Source of the DNA: Pseudaquabacterium pictum | GTDB taxonomy: Bacteria; Pseudomonadota; Gammaproteobacteria; Burkholderiales; Burkholderiaceae_C | Length of the DNA: 64,000 nt | Direction: 5' to 3' | NCBI RefSeq assembly: GCF_005403045.1 | Contig: NZ_BJCL01000001.1 | Coordinates: forward strand, 1 to 64,000 | Shown: in pieces, positions 43,603-52,060 of the stretch | How the letters are laid out: the number at the start of each line of letters is the position of its first letter | Numbering within the stretch: position 1 is the first letter of the stretch | Made by a program: the position numbers and the translations under genes | Notes under the pieces: model-generated | Seen by the model: the letters and a program-made list of their open reading frames with translations, nothing else | Told to the model about the DNA's origin: nothing | The model's database searches: none

Positions 43603-44483
43603 ATGCTCACCTCCTGGCCACCACCACGCCCACGGCCGATCTGCGCGGCCTGCAACTGGCCTACACCGGCAGCGCGCCGGTGCTCGACCAGCTGGACTGG
43701 CAGCTGCTGCCCGGCCAGGTGGTGGGTCTGCTCGGCCGCAACGGCGCCGGCAAGACCACCTTGCTGGAGACCCTGCTGGGCCTGCGCACGCCGCAGGCCG
43801 GCGCGGTGCAGCTGTTCGGCCAGCCGGCGGGGCAACTGGACGATGCCGGCCGCGCCCGCATCGGCTATGTGCCACAGCACAGCGACCTGTTCGAGGCCTT
43901 CACGTCGGCTCAGCTGCTGGACTACTTCCGCAGCTTCTACCCGCGCTGGAACACGGCCAAGGTGGAGGGTCTGCTGTCGCGCTGGGACATCGACCGCCAC
44001 CGCCGCATCAGCAAGCTCAGCGGCGGTCAGCAGCAGCGGCTGTCGATCATCCGCGCGCTGGCGCACGACCCCGACCTGCTGGTGCTGGACGAGCCGGTGG
44101 CCAGCCTCGACCCCGCCGGCCGCCGCGACTTCCTGCGCGAGTTGGTGGAGCAGGTGCTGGAGCGCGGCACCACGGTGGTGTTCTCCACCCACATCCTGTC
44201 CGACCTGGAGCGGGTGGCCTTCCACATGGCGTTCCTGCGCGGCGGACGCATCGCGCTGCAGGCGCCGCTGGACGAACTGCTGGACGAGGTGCGCCAGCTC
44301 ACCGGCCCCACCGCCGAGGTGCAGGCCCTGCTGCAGCGGCTGGGTGCCAGCACCTTGAAGCGCACCGCGCTGGCGGCCGGGCAGGAACGGGTGCTGGCCC
44401 GGCTGCCGGCCGGTGCCCAGCTGCCCGCCGGCACACGCGCCGAGGTGGTGACGCTGGAAGACCTGTTCATGGAGCTGACATGA
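43599..44483 (+). CDS. ABC transporter ATP-binding protein
   Basis: A 294-residue ATPase with all ABC motifs: Walker A GRNGAGKT, Q-loop YVPQHSDLF, signature LSGGQQQR, Walker B LLVLDEP and the switch His in FSTHILSD. The C-terminal ~80 residues after the switch are typical of drug or peptide exporter ATPases of the CcmA/YtrB type. It should work with the membrane protein encoded next, and is coupled to the regulator upstream and the membrane gene downstream by ATGA overlaps. Confidence 0.95.
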   Translation: MNAHLLATTTPTADLRGLQLAYTGSAPVLDQLDWQLLPGQVVGLLGRNGAGKTTLLETLLGLRTPQAGAVQLFGQPAGQLDDAGRARIGYVPQHSDLFEAFTSAQLLDYFRSFYPRWNTAKVEGLLSRWDIDRHRRISKLSGGQQQRLSIIRALAHDPDLLVLDEPVASLDPAGRRDFLRELVEQVLERGTTVVFSTHILSDLERVAFHMAFLRGGRIALQAPLDELLDEVRQLTGPTAEVQALLQRLGASTLKRTALAAGQERVLARLPAGAQLPAGTRAEVVTLEDLFMELT

Positions 44484-45973
44484 CGCCGACCGCCTGGCAG
44501 CAACAGGCTGTGCGGCTGCTGCAGGCGCCCTGGCAGTGGCGTCGCAACGATGGCCGGCTGTGGGCCCTGGGCTTCTACGGCCTGGTGCTGGGCCTGCTGC
44601 TGGTGCTGCCGGCGCTGGCGGCCCTGGTGTGGCTGCCGCGGCCAACGGACTGGGCCGCGGTGGCCGGCCTGGCCTGCCTGGCCCTGCTGCTGCTGTTCGG
44701 CGTGCAGTTCGGCGCGCTGCTGCGGCTGGACCATCCCCATGCCGCCCGCCTGGTGCCGGGCCACCCCGCTGCGCTGCGTTGCACCGCCGTCGGCCTGTGG
44801 CTGGGGCTGGTGCTGATGGCGGGCTGCGCCACGGCCACGGGCGCGTTGCTGCTGGACCGGCCGGCAGCGGTCTTTGGCGTGGGCGTGGGCCTGGCGCTGT
44901 CGACGGCCATGCTGTTCGTCGCCCTGGCCGTGCGCTGGTGGTGGGCCTGGCTGGCGCTGTCGGTGGCCGGTGGCCTGGGCGGCTGGCAGCCGTGGTCGGG
45001 GCTGGTCGCCCAGGCCCTGCGCGGGCTGCAACAGGCCTGGCTGGCCCAGCCGCTGGCGGTGACGGTGGGCGTGCTGCTGCTGCAGGGCCTGTTGCTGTGC
45101 AGCCTGTTCGGCCGCGGTGATGCCCGCCATGTCCGAGCCCACGGCCAGCGTGAACGCATGCGCCGGATCATGGTCGCCGGCGCGGTTGGTCAGAAGCCCA
45201 CGCTGGCCGCCTATGGCCGCTGGGGCGAGTGGCTGGGCAGCCCGGCGCAGCGGGTCGCCGATGCCTGGCTGGCCCATGTCTGCCGGGTGGCGCAGCCGCG
45301 CACCGGCAGCGTGATGGCGCGTGCCGAGATCGTGCTGCACGGTGCCCAGCACTGGGTGCGCCAGGTGGGCACCGTGCTGCTGGTGCAGGGGGCGCTGTTG
45401 CTGTGTCTGGCCCTGGTGGTGCGGCACACCGGGGTGGCGCCGGTGCAGTTACTGGAGCACGGGCAGGTCGGCATCGCCATCGGCATGGCCAGCATGGCGA
45501 TGACGGCGGTCGTCAGCCTGCCCGGCGCGCTGTGGACGTCACGGCGCGAGCAGGCGCTGCTGATGCTGCTGCCCGGCATGCCGCAGGGCCGGGCGCTGAA
45601 CCGTGCGCTGGGCTGGCGCCAGCTGCGCCATGCCCTGGCGCTGTGGGCGGCGCTGCTGCCGCTGGTGCTGTTGGCGGCCTGGGTCGGGCAACTGCTGCCG
45701 GTGCTGGCCTTCCTGGCCATGGTGCCGCCGCTCAGCGCCTGGCTGTGGCGCGATGCCGCGCGCCTGCGTGCCGCGTCGCCCACCGCGGCCATGCTGCCGA
45801 TGGGGCTGTGCCTGGCGGGCGGCGTGGCCTCGCATGTGCTGCTGCGTTCGGTGCCAGAGGCCTTGCTCCCATGGGCTCTGGCCATGGCGTCGTTGACGGC
45901 CGGCCTGATGGGCTGGCGCTGGCGGCTGCTGCTGCGCCTGCCGCAGGCACTGCCAGCCGGCCGCCTGGCCTGA
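44480..45973 (+). CDS. ABC transporter membrane protein
   Basis: A 497-residue integral membrane protein, Ala/Leu/Val/Trp-rich, with about ten to twelve hydrophobic segments in two clusters (about residues 28-210 and 295-490) separated by a polar, Arg-rich cytoplasmic stretch (about 210-290). It has no recognisable binding motif. By operon position it is the permease partner of the preceding ATPase, as in YtrA-type operons, which usually respond to cell-wall or antimicrobial stress. Substrate unknown. Starts in an ATGA overlap. Confidence 0.85.
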   Translation: MTPTAWQQQAVRLLQAPWQWRRNDGRLWALGFYGLVLGLLLVLPALAALVWLPRPTDWAAVAGLACLALLLLFGVQFGALLRLDHPHAARLVPGHPAALRCTAVGLWLGLVLMAGCATATGALLLDRPAAVFGVGVGLALSTAMLFVALAVRWWWAWLALSVAGGLGGWQPWSGLVAQALRGLQQAWLAQPLAVTVGVLLLQGLLLCSLFGRGDARHVRAHGQRERMRRIMVAGAVGQKPTLAAYGRWGEWLGSPAQRVADAWLAHVCRVAQPRTGSVMARAEIVLHGAQHWVRQVGTVLLVQGALLLCLALVVRHTGVAPVQLLEHGQVGIAIGMASMAMTAVVSLPGALWTSRREQALLMLLPGMPQGRALNRALGWRQLRHALALWAALLPLVLLAAWVGQLLPVLAFLAMVPPLSAWLWRDAARLRAASPTAAMLPMGLCLAGGVASHVLLRSVPEALLPWALAMASLTAGLMGWRWRLLLRLPQALPAGRLA

Positions 45974-46092
45974 GCCACCGCGCCGGCCCGGGTCCGCCGG
46001 TCCGCCGGTGAGGGGACGGCTCCACCGCGTTGCGGATCGTGCGCGGCGCAGGCGCTGCCTAGAGTGGTTGCACCCACTCCAGGAGACGCCCC

Positions 46093-48156
46093 ATGCCCAC
46101 CATCGACACCCTCGCCACCGGCCTGGCCGGTGCCATCGGCAGCCACTACCACGGTGCCAGCAACCGGCTGTACTTCGTCGAGTACGGCGGCAAGCTGTCG
46201 TGCCACGACTTCGTGCGCCAGAGCGCCGCGCTGCTGGTCAGCAATGCCACCCGCACCTTGAAGGGCACCTGGCTGATGGACCTGGACACCGGCGCGATGG
46301 TGGCCGGCGTGGCCCCGGCCGACATCTGGTGGGAGCAGATCGACGGCGTGCGCCGCCGCATGGTGCCGCGCAACGGCGCGCGCATCGCCTTCCTGGGCGT
46401 GATGAGCACCACCCAGTTCAACGCCCTCACCGCCACCCAGCTGCAGGCGCTGAGCTACGGCACCACGCCCATCGTCGGCGACAACAACGCCGCCAACCAG
46501 CTGGTGCCCGGCGCGGTGTTCGCCGTCACCACCAACGGCGGCAATGTCAGCAAGGTCCGGGTCACGGCCTACGGCTATGACATCAAGCTGCGCATCACCA
46601 CCTGGCGGTTGAATCCCGCCTACCGGGTGCTGGGCACCGGCTACCTGGAGCCCGAGGATGTGAAGGTCAGCGCCGACGGCCGCTGGGCCTGGATCACCGA
46701 GCGCGGCGGCCGGCTGCTGAAGGTGGCGCTGATCGGCGCGGCGCCGCCCCACCGAGCCATGGCCACCGAGGTGGCCGGCGGCCTGTCCATGCCGCACCAG
46801 ATCTCGCTGCACGAGGACCGCGGCATCGCCTACGTGGTGGAGTTCGGCAACCCCGGCCACCTGGTGCGCATCGACCTGGCCAGCGGCACCAAGACCAACA
46901 TCGGTTTCGGCCTGGAGCGGGCCATCGGCCTGCTGATCACCAGCGACCACAAGCATGCCTATGTCAGCGAGCAGGCGGCCAGCGGCGGCCGGGTGCGCCG
47001 CATCAGCCTGGACAGCGGCACCGCCGAGGCGGTGGCCAGCGGCTTCACCGCGCCGTTCATGATGGCCTTCAACGATGCGTCGGAAAGCGCCATCCTGCTG
47101 GCCGATCGCGACCCGGCCAACCGCGTGGCGCTGATCGACCTGAGCGTTCGGCCGGTGGTTTCGCGGGTGGTGGCCAACCCGGTGCCGGCGCGGCCGTCCA
47201 GCGTGGCGGTGGTGGCCGGCAGCAAGCTGCTGATCTGCAGCGACACGGTGCTCAGCAGCACCGAGCTGGCCGCCGGCCTGCTGACCGGCACCGGCCCGCT
47301 GCTGCTGGGCGTGGGCCATGTGCCGGTGGACCGCATCGTCGGCGGCTATGCCGACACCACCGGCGACCCCGGCTACTTCTTCCAGGTGCGGCATGCGCCG
47401 TTCGGTGGCGCACTGCCGCTGATGTTCAACCACCAGCGCGCCCGCGCGCTGGGCGCCACGCTGTACAAGGTGCTGATCGACGGCGTGGAAACCCACGCGC
47501 CCTGGGGTGACTACCGCTGGTCGGCGGCGCTGAACCGCTTCGACTACGTGCCGATCACACCGAACGCCGGCGGCTTCTACCCGGTGCGGGCAGCCGGCGA
47601 GCTTTGGTACAACGCCTGGCTGGGCCTGGTGCGCGACACCGGGGATCTGCCCGACGGCAACCACACCATCGAGTTCCGGCTGTTCAATGCGCTGTCTTTG
47701 CCCATCGCCACGACGGGGCTCACCAGCAGCGTGGTGCTGCGCATCGACAACGCCGTGCCCACCGCCACCATCCACACCATCAGCCAGGCCGGCACGCCGG
47801 TGGGCAACTGCGGCATCGTCACCAGCGGGCCCGACAGCTTCCGCTTCGAGATCACTGCGTTCGATCTGCAGCAGCACCTGCTGAGCTGGAGCCTGGTGGC
47901 CAAGTGGGGCGACAACCAGAGCAAGCTGGTGGCGCAGGACAGCTATGCCAACCATGTGTCGCCCAGCAAGCTGTGGGGCGGGCTGTCGGTGGCGATGGTG
48001 CCGGCCGCCGGCTGGGCCTCGTTCGTGCCGGGCGACCCGACCAGCAAGCGCTGTGCCCACACCTTCGAGCTGACGGTCTGGGACCGGGTGATCAACGGCT
48101 GGGGCTACATCCACCAGAGCGGCGCGCACCGGTCGATCACCATCATGCTGCCCTGA
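46093..48156 (+). CDS. Beta-propeller-like protein, unknown function
   Basis: A 687-residue protein without signal peptide. Residues about 190-430 hold repeated blades of the NHL/YVTN type: PEDVKVSADGRWAWITERGGRLLKV, MPHQISLHEDRGIAYVVEFGNPGHLVRIDL, AIGLLITSDHKHAYVSEQ...RVRRISLDSG and PFMMAFNDASESAILLADR. The first ~40 residues (YFVEYGGKLSCHDF) look like another blade split off by an inserted domain (about 60-190). The C-terminal ~230 residues are a separate beta-rich region. A ribosome site (CAGGAG) precedes the ATG. It faces the formylglycine-type gene convergently across 16 bases. No function can be assigned. Confidence 0.75.
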   Translation: MPTIDTLATGLAGAIGSHYHGASNRLYFVEYGGKLSCHDFVRQSAALLVSNATRTLKGTWLMDLDTGAMVAGVAPADIWWEQIDGVRRRMVPRNGARIAFLGVMSTTQFNALTATQLQALSYGTTPIVGDNNAANQLVPGAVFAVTTNGGNVSKVRVTAYGYDIKLRITTWRLNPAYRVLGTGYLEPEDVKVSADGRWAWITERGGRLLKVALIGAAPPHRAMATEVAGGLSMPHQISLHEDRGIAYVVEFGNPGHLVRIDLASGTKTNIGFGLERAIGLLITSDHKHAYVSEQAASGGRVRRISLDSGTAEAVASGFTAPFMMAFNDASESAILLADRDPANRVALIDLSVRPVVSRVVANPVPARPSSVAVVAGSKLLICSDTVLSSTELAAGLLTGTGPLLLGVGHVPVDRIVGGYADTTGDPGYFFQVRHAPFGGALPLMFNHQRARALGATLYKVLIDGVETHAPWGDYRWSAALNRFDYVPITPNAGGFYPVRAAGELWYNAWLGLVRDTGDLPDGNHTIEFRLFNALSLPIATTGLTSSVVLRIDNAVPTATIHTISQAGTPVGNCGIVTSGPDSFRFEITAFDLQQHLLSWSLVAKWGDNQSKLVAQDSYANHVSPSKLWGGLSVAMVPAAGWASFVPGDPTSKRCAHTFELTVWDRVINGWGYIHQSGAHRSITIMLP

Positions 48157-48172
48157 GCGGAAGCGCGGCCGG

Positions 48173-48955
48173 TCAGCGCACGCAGCGGAAGCCGATGTAC
48201 ACCACCGTGGTGTCGGCCGGCTTCGATTGCAGGTGGTCGGCGCGCATCTGGGCTGCGCCGTACCACCAGCTGCCGCCGCGGGTGCGGCGCTCGGCGCTGC
48301 CAGCGCTCTGGCCGGGCGCGCCGGGCGGCTCGTCCACCCATTCCCAGGCATTGGCGCCCATGTCGTGCAGGCCGTTGACGCCGGCCGGCGTGCTGCCCGC
48401 CCGCACATGGCCGTGGCCGCGTGACAGCGCCGCGCCATGGGCGATGGCGCGTGCCTGCGCGGCCGGGCCGCAATCGGCCAGGCACTGCGCGCCGGCCGGG
48501 CTGGTGCCGGTGGGATAGGGGTAAGTGGTGCCAGTGGTGAACGGTGGCGGCGGCGCTGCGCGCTGCTCGGTGTAGGCGGCGCGTTGCCACTCCGCGTCGG
48601 TCGGCAGCCGTCCGCCGGCCCAGCGGCAGAAGGCCTGGGCTTCGTCGAAGGTCAGGTGCACCGCGGGTTCGTCGGCCGCGGCATCGCGCGGGCCGCCGAA
48701 CGGCCGGCGCCAGGTCCAGCCGGGCTTCTGCACCCAGCCGGCCTCGTAAACCTGACCGCCGCCGGCACGCTCGGCCGCGCTGGTGAAACCGGTGGCCTGG
48801 GCAAAGCGGGTCAGCTGGCCCACGGTGGCTTCGGTGCGGGCGATCTGCAGGCCGGGCAGGACCTGCCAGTCGATGCCGGCGGGGTTGGGCTGCGCCGCGG
48901 CCGTGCCTGCCAGCAGCGCCAGGACCAGCGCACGCACCAGGTGGACTGGCGTCAT
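48173..48955 (-). CDS. Exported formylglycine-generating-enzyme-like (SUMF1) protein
   Basis: A 260-residue protein. A signal peptide (MTPVHLVRALVLALLAGTAAAQ) is followed by an FGE-sulfatase domain: HLTFDEAQAFCRWAGGRLPTDAEWQRAAY, NGLHDMGANAWEWVDE, RRTRGGSWWYGAA and the final GFRCVR. True formylglycine-generating enzymes oxidise a sulfatase Cys; many relatives lack activity and bind ligands or act as structural modules. No sulfatase gene is seen nearby, so the enzymatic role is doubtful. The start overlaps the stop of the small gene upstream (ATGA). Confidence 0.87.
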   Translation of the reverse strand: MTPVHLVRALVLALLAGTAAAQPNPAGIDWQVLPGLQIARTEATVGQLTRFAQATGFTSAAERAGGGQVYEAGWVQKPGWTWRRPFGGPRDAAADEPAVHLTFDEAQAFCRWAGGRLPTDAEWQRAAYTEQRAAPPPPFTTGTTYPYPTGTSPAGAQCLADCGPAAQARAIAHGAALSRGHGHVRAGSTPAGVNGLHDMGANAWEWVDEPPGAPGQSAGSAERRTRGGSWWYGAAQMRADHLQSKPADTTVVYIGFRCVR

Positions 48956-49158
48956 GGGCCGGCGTCCAGCGCCGGTGGCTGGGTCAGGTCGGCGTCGACG
49001 TTCATCAGCACGCTGGCCAATGACAACGTGCGCCACAGCGGCTCGGGCATCGCCAGGATGGCCTCGGGTGTGCGTGCACGACGCACCCAGTCGGCGATGT
49101 CGGCATGCTGCTGCCGGGTGAGCAGGCGGCGGGTCAGCATTTCGTCCAGCGTGTTCAT
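48952..49158 (-). CDS. Small protein co-encoded with the SUMF1-like protein
   Basis: A 68-residue soluble protein, MNTLDEMLTRRLLTRQQHADIADWVRRARTPEAILAMPEPLWRTL..., mostly helical. It is coupled to the SUMF1-like gene by an ATGA overlap, and the pattern is protein-like. I recognise no family. It may be a regulator or partner of the exported protein, though one is cytoplasmic and the other exported. Diverges from the SDR gene across 104 bases. Confidence 0.68.
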   Translation of the reverse strand: MNTLDEMLTRRLLTRQQHADIADWVRRARTPEAILAMPEPLWRTLSLASVLMNVDADLTQPPALDAGP

Positions 49159-49262
49159 GCCAGCAGTCTCCGCGATGACAGGCCCGGATCAGGCTGGCTT
49201 GCATCATGCCAGCGCCCCCGGCGGCCGGCAGCGCGCGCCGCAACAACCCCAAGGAGACACGC

Positions 49263-50042
49263 ATGCGAGACCTCACGAACAAGGTGGCCTGGATCACCGG
49301 CGCCGGCAGCGGCATCGGCGCCGGCACGGCGCTGGCCTATGCACGCGCCGGCATGCGGCTGGTGTTGTCTGGCCGCCGCGCCGCCGAACTGCAGGCGGTG
49401 GCCGACCAGGTGGCGGCCATCGGCCGCGAGTCGGGCAATGGCGCCAGCGCCCGCGTGGCGCCGCTGGACGTGGCCGATGTGGCTGCCGTGCAGGCGGTGG
49501 CCGCCGGCATCGCCGCGCAGGAGGGCCGCATCGACGTGCTGGTCAACAGCGCCGGCCTGAATGTGCGCGAGCGCAACTGGAAGCACCTGTCCACCGCCGG
49601 CTGGGACCAGGTCGTGCGCATCGACCTGGATGGCACCTTCTACTGCTGCCACGCGGTGCTGCCGATGATGCGGGCGCAGAAGGACGGGCTGATCGTCAAT
49701 GTGTCCAGCTGGGCCGGGCGCTTTGTCGGCACCATGACCGGGCCGGCCTACAGCGCGGCCAAGTTCGGCGTCAACGCGATGACCGAGAGCCTGAACATGG
49801 AAGAGTGCATCCACGGCATCCGCGCCACCGCGGTGTGCCCGGGCGAGGTGGCCACGCCCATCCTGGACAAGCGGCCGATCCCGGTCAGCGCCGAGGACAA
49901 GGCGAAGATGGTGCAGTCCGAGGACTGCGGCGAGCTGATGCTGTTCCTGGCCCGCATGCCGGCCCATGTGTGCCTGAACGAGGTGACGATCAGCCCGACC
50001 TGGAACCGCATGTTCGTGGCCCAGGCCGCCAACATCCCCTGA
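49263..50042 (+). CDS. Short-chain dehydrogenase/reductase (SDR)
   Basis: A 259-residue classical SDR. The cofactor motif is TGAGSGIG, followed by NSAG (normally NNAG) and the catalytic Ser (NVSSWAG) and Tyr-x-x-x-Lys (YSAAK). It oxidises or reduces a hydroxyl/keto group with NAD(P)(H). The ATG at 49263 follows AAGGAG, so the in-frame upstream ATG (49206) is rejected. It starts a plus-strand catabolic operon with a glyoxalase-like protein, a CoA transferase and a CoA ligase. Confidence 0.94.
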   Translation: MRDLTNKVAWITGAGSGIGAGTALAYARAGMRLVLSGRRAAELQAVADQVAAIGRESGNGASARVAPLDVADVAAVQAVAAGIAAQEGRIDVLVNSAGLNVRERNWKHLSTAGWDQVVRIDLDGTFYCCHAVLPMMRAQKDGLIVNVSSWAGRFVGTMTGPAYSAAKFGVNAMTESLNMEECIHGIRATAVCPGEVATPILDKRPIPVSAEDKAKMVQSEDCGELMLFLARMPAHVCLNEVTISPTWNRMFVAQAANIP

Positions 50043-50050
50043 GGACAGCC

Positions 50051-50812
50051 ATGGCCATACCGTTGCGTCTGCGCCAGGTCTGCCTGGCCGCCCCCCGGCT
50101 GGAGCCGGTGCTCGACGATCTGCAGGCGATCCTGGGCCTGCAGGTCTGCCACCGCGACCCCGGCCTGATCGCCTACGGCCTGGAGAACGCGCTGCTGCCG
50201 GTGGGCACCGATTTTCTGGAAGTGGTGGCGCCGGTACAGGCCGACACCGCGGCTGGCCGCTTCATCCACCGCACGCGCGGGCATGGCGGCTACATGGCGA
50301 TCTTCCAGTGCGACGACCCGAAAGCAGGCCAGGCCCGCGCCGCGGCGCTGGGCGTGCGCACCGCGCACGAGATCGACCGGCCGGGCCATTACCTCAGCGT
50401 GCAGCTGCACCCGCGGGATTGCCGCGCTGCCTTCATCGAGCTGGGCCACAGCCCGGGCGGCGACGACCGCCAGACCGGCACCTGGTGGCCGGCCGGCCCG
50501 CACTGGCAGGCCGGCCAGCGCACCGATGTGACCCGCCGGCTGCTGGGCATCGTGCTCGAAAGCCCCGAACCGGCGGCGCTGCAGGCGCACTGGGCGCGGA
50601 TCCTGGGTCTGCCGGACGACGGCCAGCCGCTGCAGGCGGACGGCACGCAGATCCACGCCGAGCCCGGCCCCGCCGATGCGCTGGGCGCGGTGGTGCTGGC
50701 GGTGGCCGATGTGCCGTCCGCGCTGGCCCGCGCCGTCGACCGCGGCCTGTGGGTGCAGGACAGCAGCTTCCACCTGGCCGGCGTGCACGTCCGGTTGCAG
50801 CATGGCGACTGA
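50051..50812 (+). CDS. Glyoxalase-like (VOC fold) protein
   Basis: A 253-residue protein of the vicinal oxygen chelate type (glyoxalase-like domain): RLRQVCLAAPRLEPVLDDLQAILGL at the N-terminus, a GTDFLEVVAPV strand, and a second similar half (RLLGIVLESPEPAALQAHWARILGL...HVRLQHGD). Related proteins sit in CoA-dependent catabolic operons, but their reaction is often unknown. The ATG lies 8 bases after the SDR stop, and its end overlaps the CoA transferase start by 11 bases. Confidence 0.85.
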   Translation: MAIPLRLRQVCLAAPRLEPVLDDLQAILGLQVCHRDPGLIAYGLENALLPVGTDFLEVVAPVQADTAAGRFIHRTRGHGGYMAIFQCDDPKAGQARAAALGVRTAHEIDRPGHYLSVQLHPRDCRAAFIELGHSPGGDDRQTGTWWPAGPHWQAGQRTDVTRRLLGIVLESPEPAALQAHWARILGLPDDGQPLQADGTQIHAEPGPADALGAVVLAVADVPSALARAVDRGLWVQDSSFHLAGVHVRLQHGD

Positions 50813-52007
50813 CCCCACGCCTGGCCCCGCCACCCAGGCGCCGATGGCCGGCCTGCGGGTGGTCGACCTCAGCACCGTCGTCTTCGGCCCCTACTGCACC
50901 CAGACCCTGGCCGACCTGGGTGCCGACGTGGTCAAGATCGAGCCGCCCGAGGGCGACATGGTGCGGCTGATCGGCACGCCGGCGCACACGCCGGGCATGG
51001 GCCCGGTGTTCCTGCGGCTGAACCGCGGCAAGCGCTCGGTGGTGTGGGACATGAAGACCGACGCCGGCCGCAGCGCGCTGCAGGCGCTGATCGCCACCGC
51101 CGACGTGCTGCTGCACAACATCCGCCCCGAGGCGGTGGACCGGCTGGGCCTGGGCTACGACGCGGTGCGCGCGCTGCGGCCCGACATCGTCTATGTGCAC
51201 TGCACCGGCTTCGGGCTGGACGGGCCGTATGCCGGCCTGCAGGCCTACGACGACGTGATCCAGGCCAGCACCGGCGCCGCCTCGCTGCTGCCGCGGGTGG
51301 ACGGCAACCCGGCGCCGCGCTACCTGCCGATGCTGTTCGCCGACAAGGTGTCGGGCCTGCATGCCACCTACGCGGTGCTGGCCGCGCTGCTGCACCGCCA
51401 GCGCACAGGGGCGGGCCAGTTCGTCGAGGTGCCGATGTTCGAGGCGCTGGCCAGCTTCAACAGCCTGGAGCACCTGTGCAACCAGGCCATGCTGCCGCCC
51501 ACCGGCGGCTGGGGTTACGCCCGCCAGCTCGACCCCGACCGCCAGCCGATGGCCACGTCCGATGGCTGGATCTCGGTGGCGCCGTATGTCGATGCCCGCT
51601 GGCAGCGCTTTTTCGACGCGGTGAACCGCCCCGATGTGTTCCAGCGCCCCACGCTGGCCGACAAGGACCTGCGCCGCACCAACATGGCCGAGATGTACCG
51701 CGAGATGGCGGCCATCCTGCCCAGCCGCACCACCGCCGACTGGCTGGCGCTGTTCAAGCGCATCGAGGTGCCGGCGATGGCGGTGCAGACGGTGGGCGAC
51801 CTGCCGGCCGACCCGCACCTGCAGGCGGTGGGCCTGTTCCAGCCGCGCCAGCATCCCACCGAGGGCGGCTACCTGGGCGTGCGCCAGCCGGTGCGCTTCG
51901 GTACCAGCCAGCTGCCCACGCCGGGCGATGCGCCGAACCTGGGCCAGCACAGCGACGAGCTGCTGCGCGAACTGGGGCTGACCCCAGCGGAGCCGCCGCC
52001 CACTTGA
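50802..52007 (+). CDS. CaiB/BaiF family CoA transferase
   Basis: A 401-residue class III CoA transferase. The start GLRVVDLSTVVFGPYCTQTLADLGADVVKIEPPEGD is the standard family motif. The catalytic Asp is probably in FADKVSGLHATYAVLAALLHR. It should activate or swap CoA on the operon's carboxylate substrate. It overlaps the glyoxalase-like gene and is followed after 53 bases by an AMP-forming CoA ligase. Confidence 0.93.
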   Translation: MATDPTPGPATQAPMAGLRVVDLSTVVFGPYCTQTLADLGADVVKIEPPEGDMVRLIGTPAHTPGMGPVFLRLNRGKRSVVWDMKTDAGRSALQALIATADVLLHNIRPEAVDRLGLGYDAVRALRPDIVYVHCTGFGLDGPYAGLQAYDDVIQASTGAASLLPRVDGNPAPRYLPMLFADKVSGLHATYAVLAALLHRQRTGAGQFVEVPMFEALASFNSLEHLCNQAMLPPTGGWGYARQLDPDRQPMATSDGWISVAPYVDARWQRFFDAVNRPDVFQRPTLADKDLRRTNMAEMYREMAAILPSRTTADWLALFKRIEVPAMAVQTVGDLPADPHLQAVGLFQPRQHPTEGGYLGVRQPVRFGTSQLPTPGDAPNLGQHSDELLRELGLTPAEPPPT

Positions 52008-52060
52008 CGCAAGACGGGCCGGGGCGCCGCCACCACCATGGCGCCAACAGGAGACGATGC

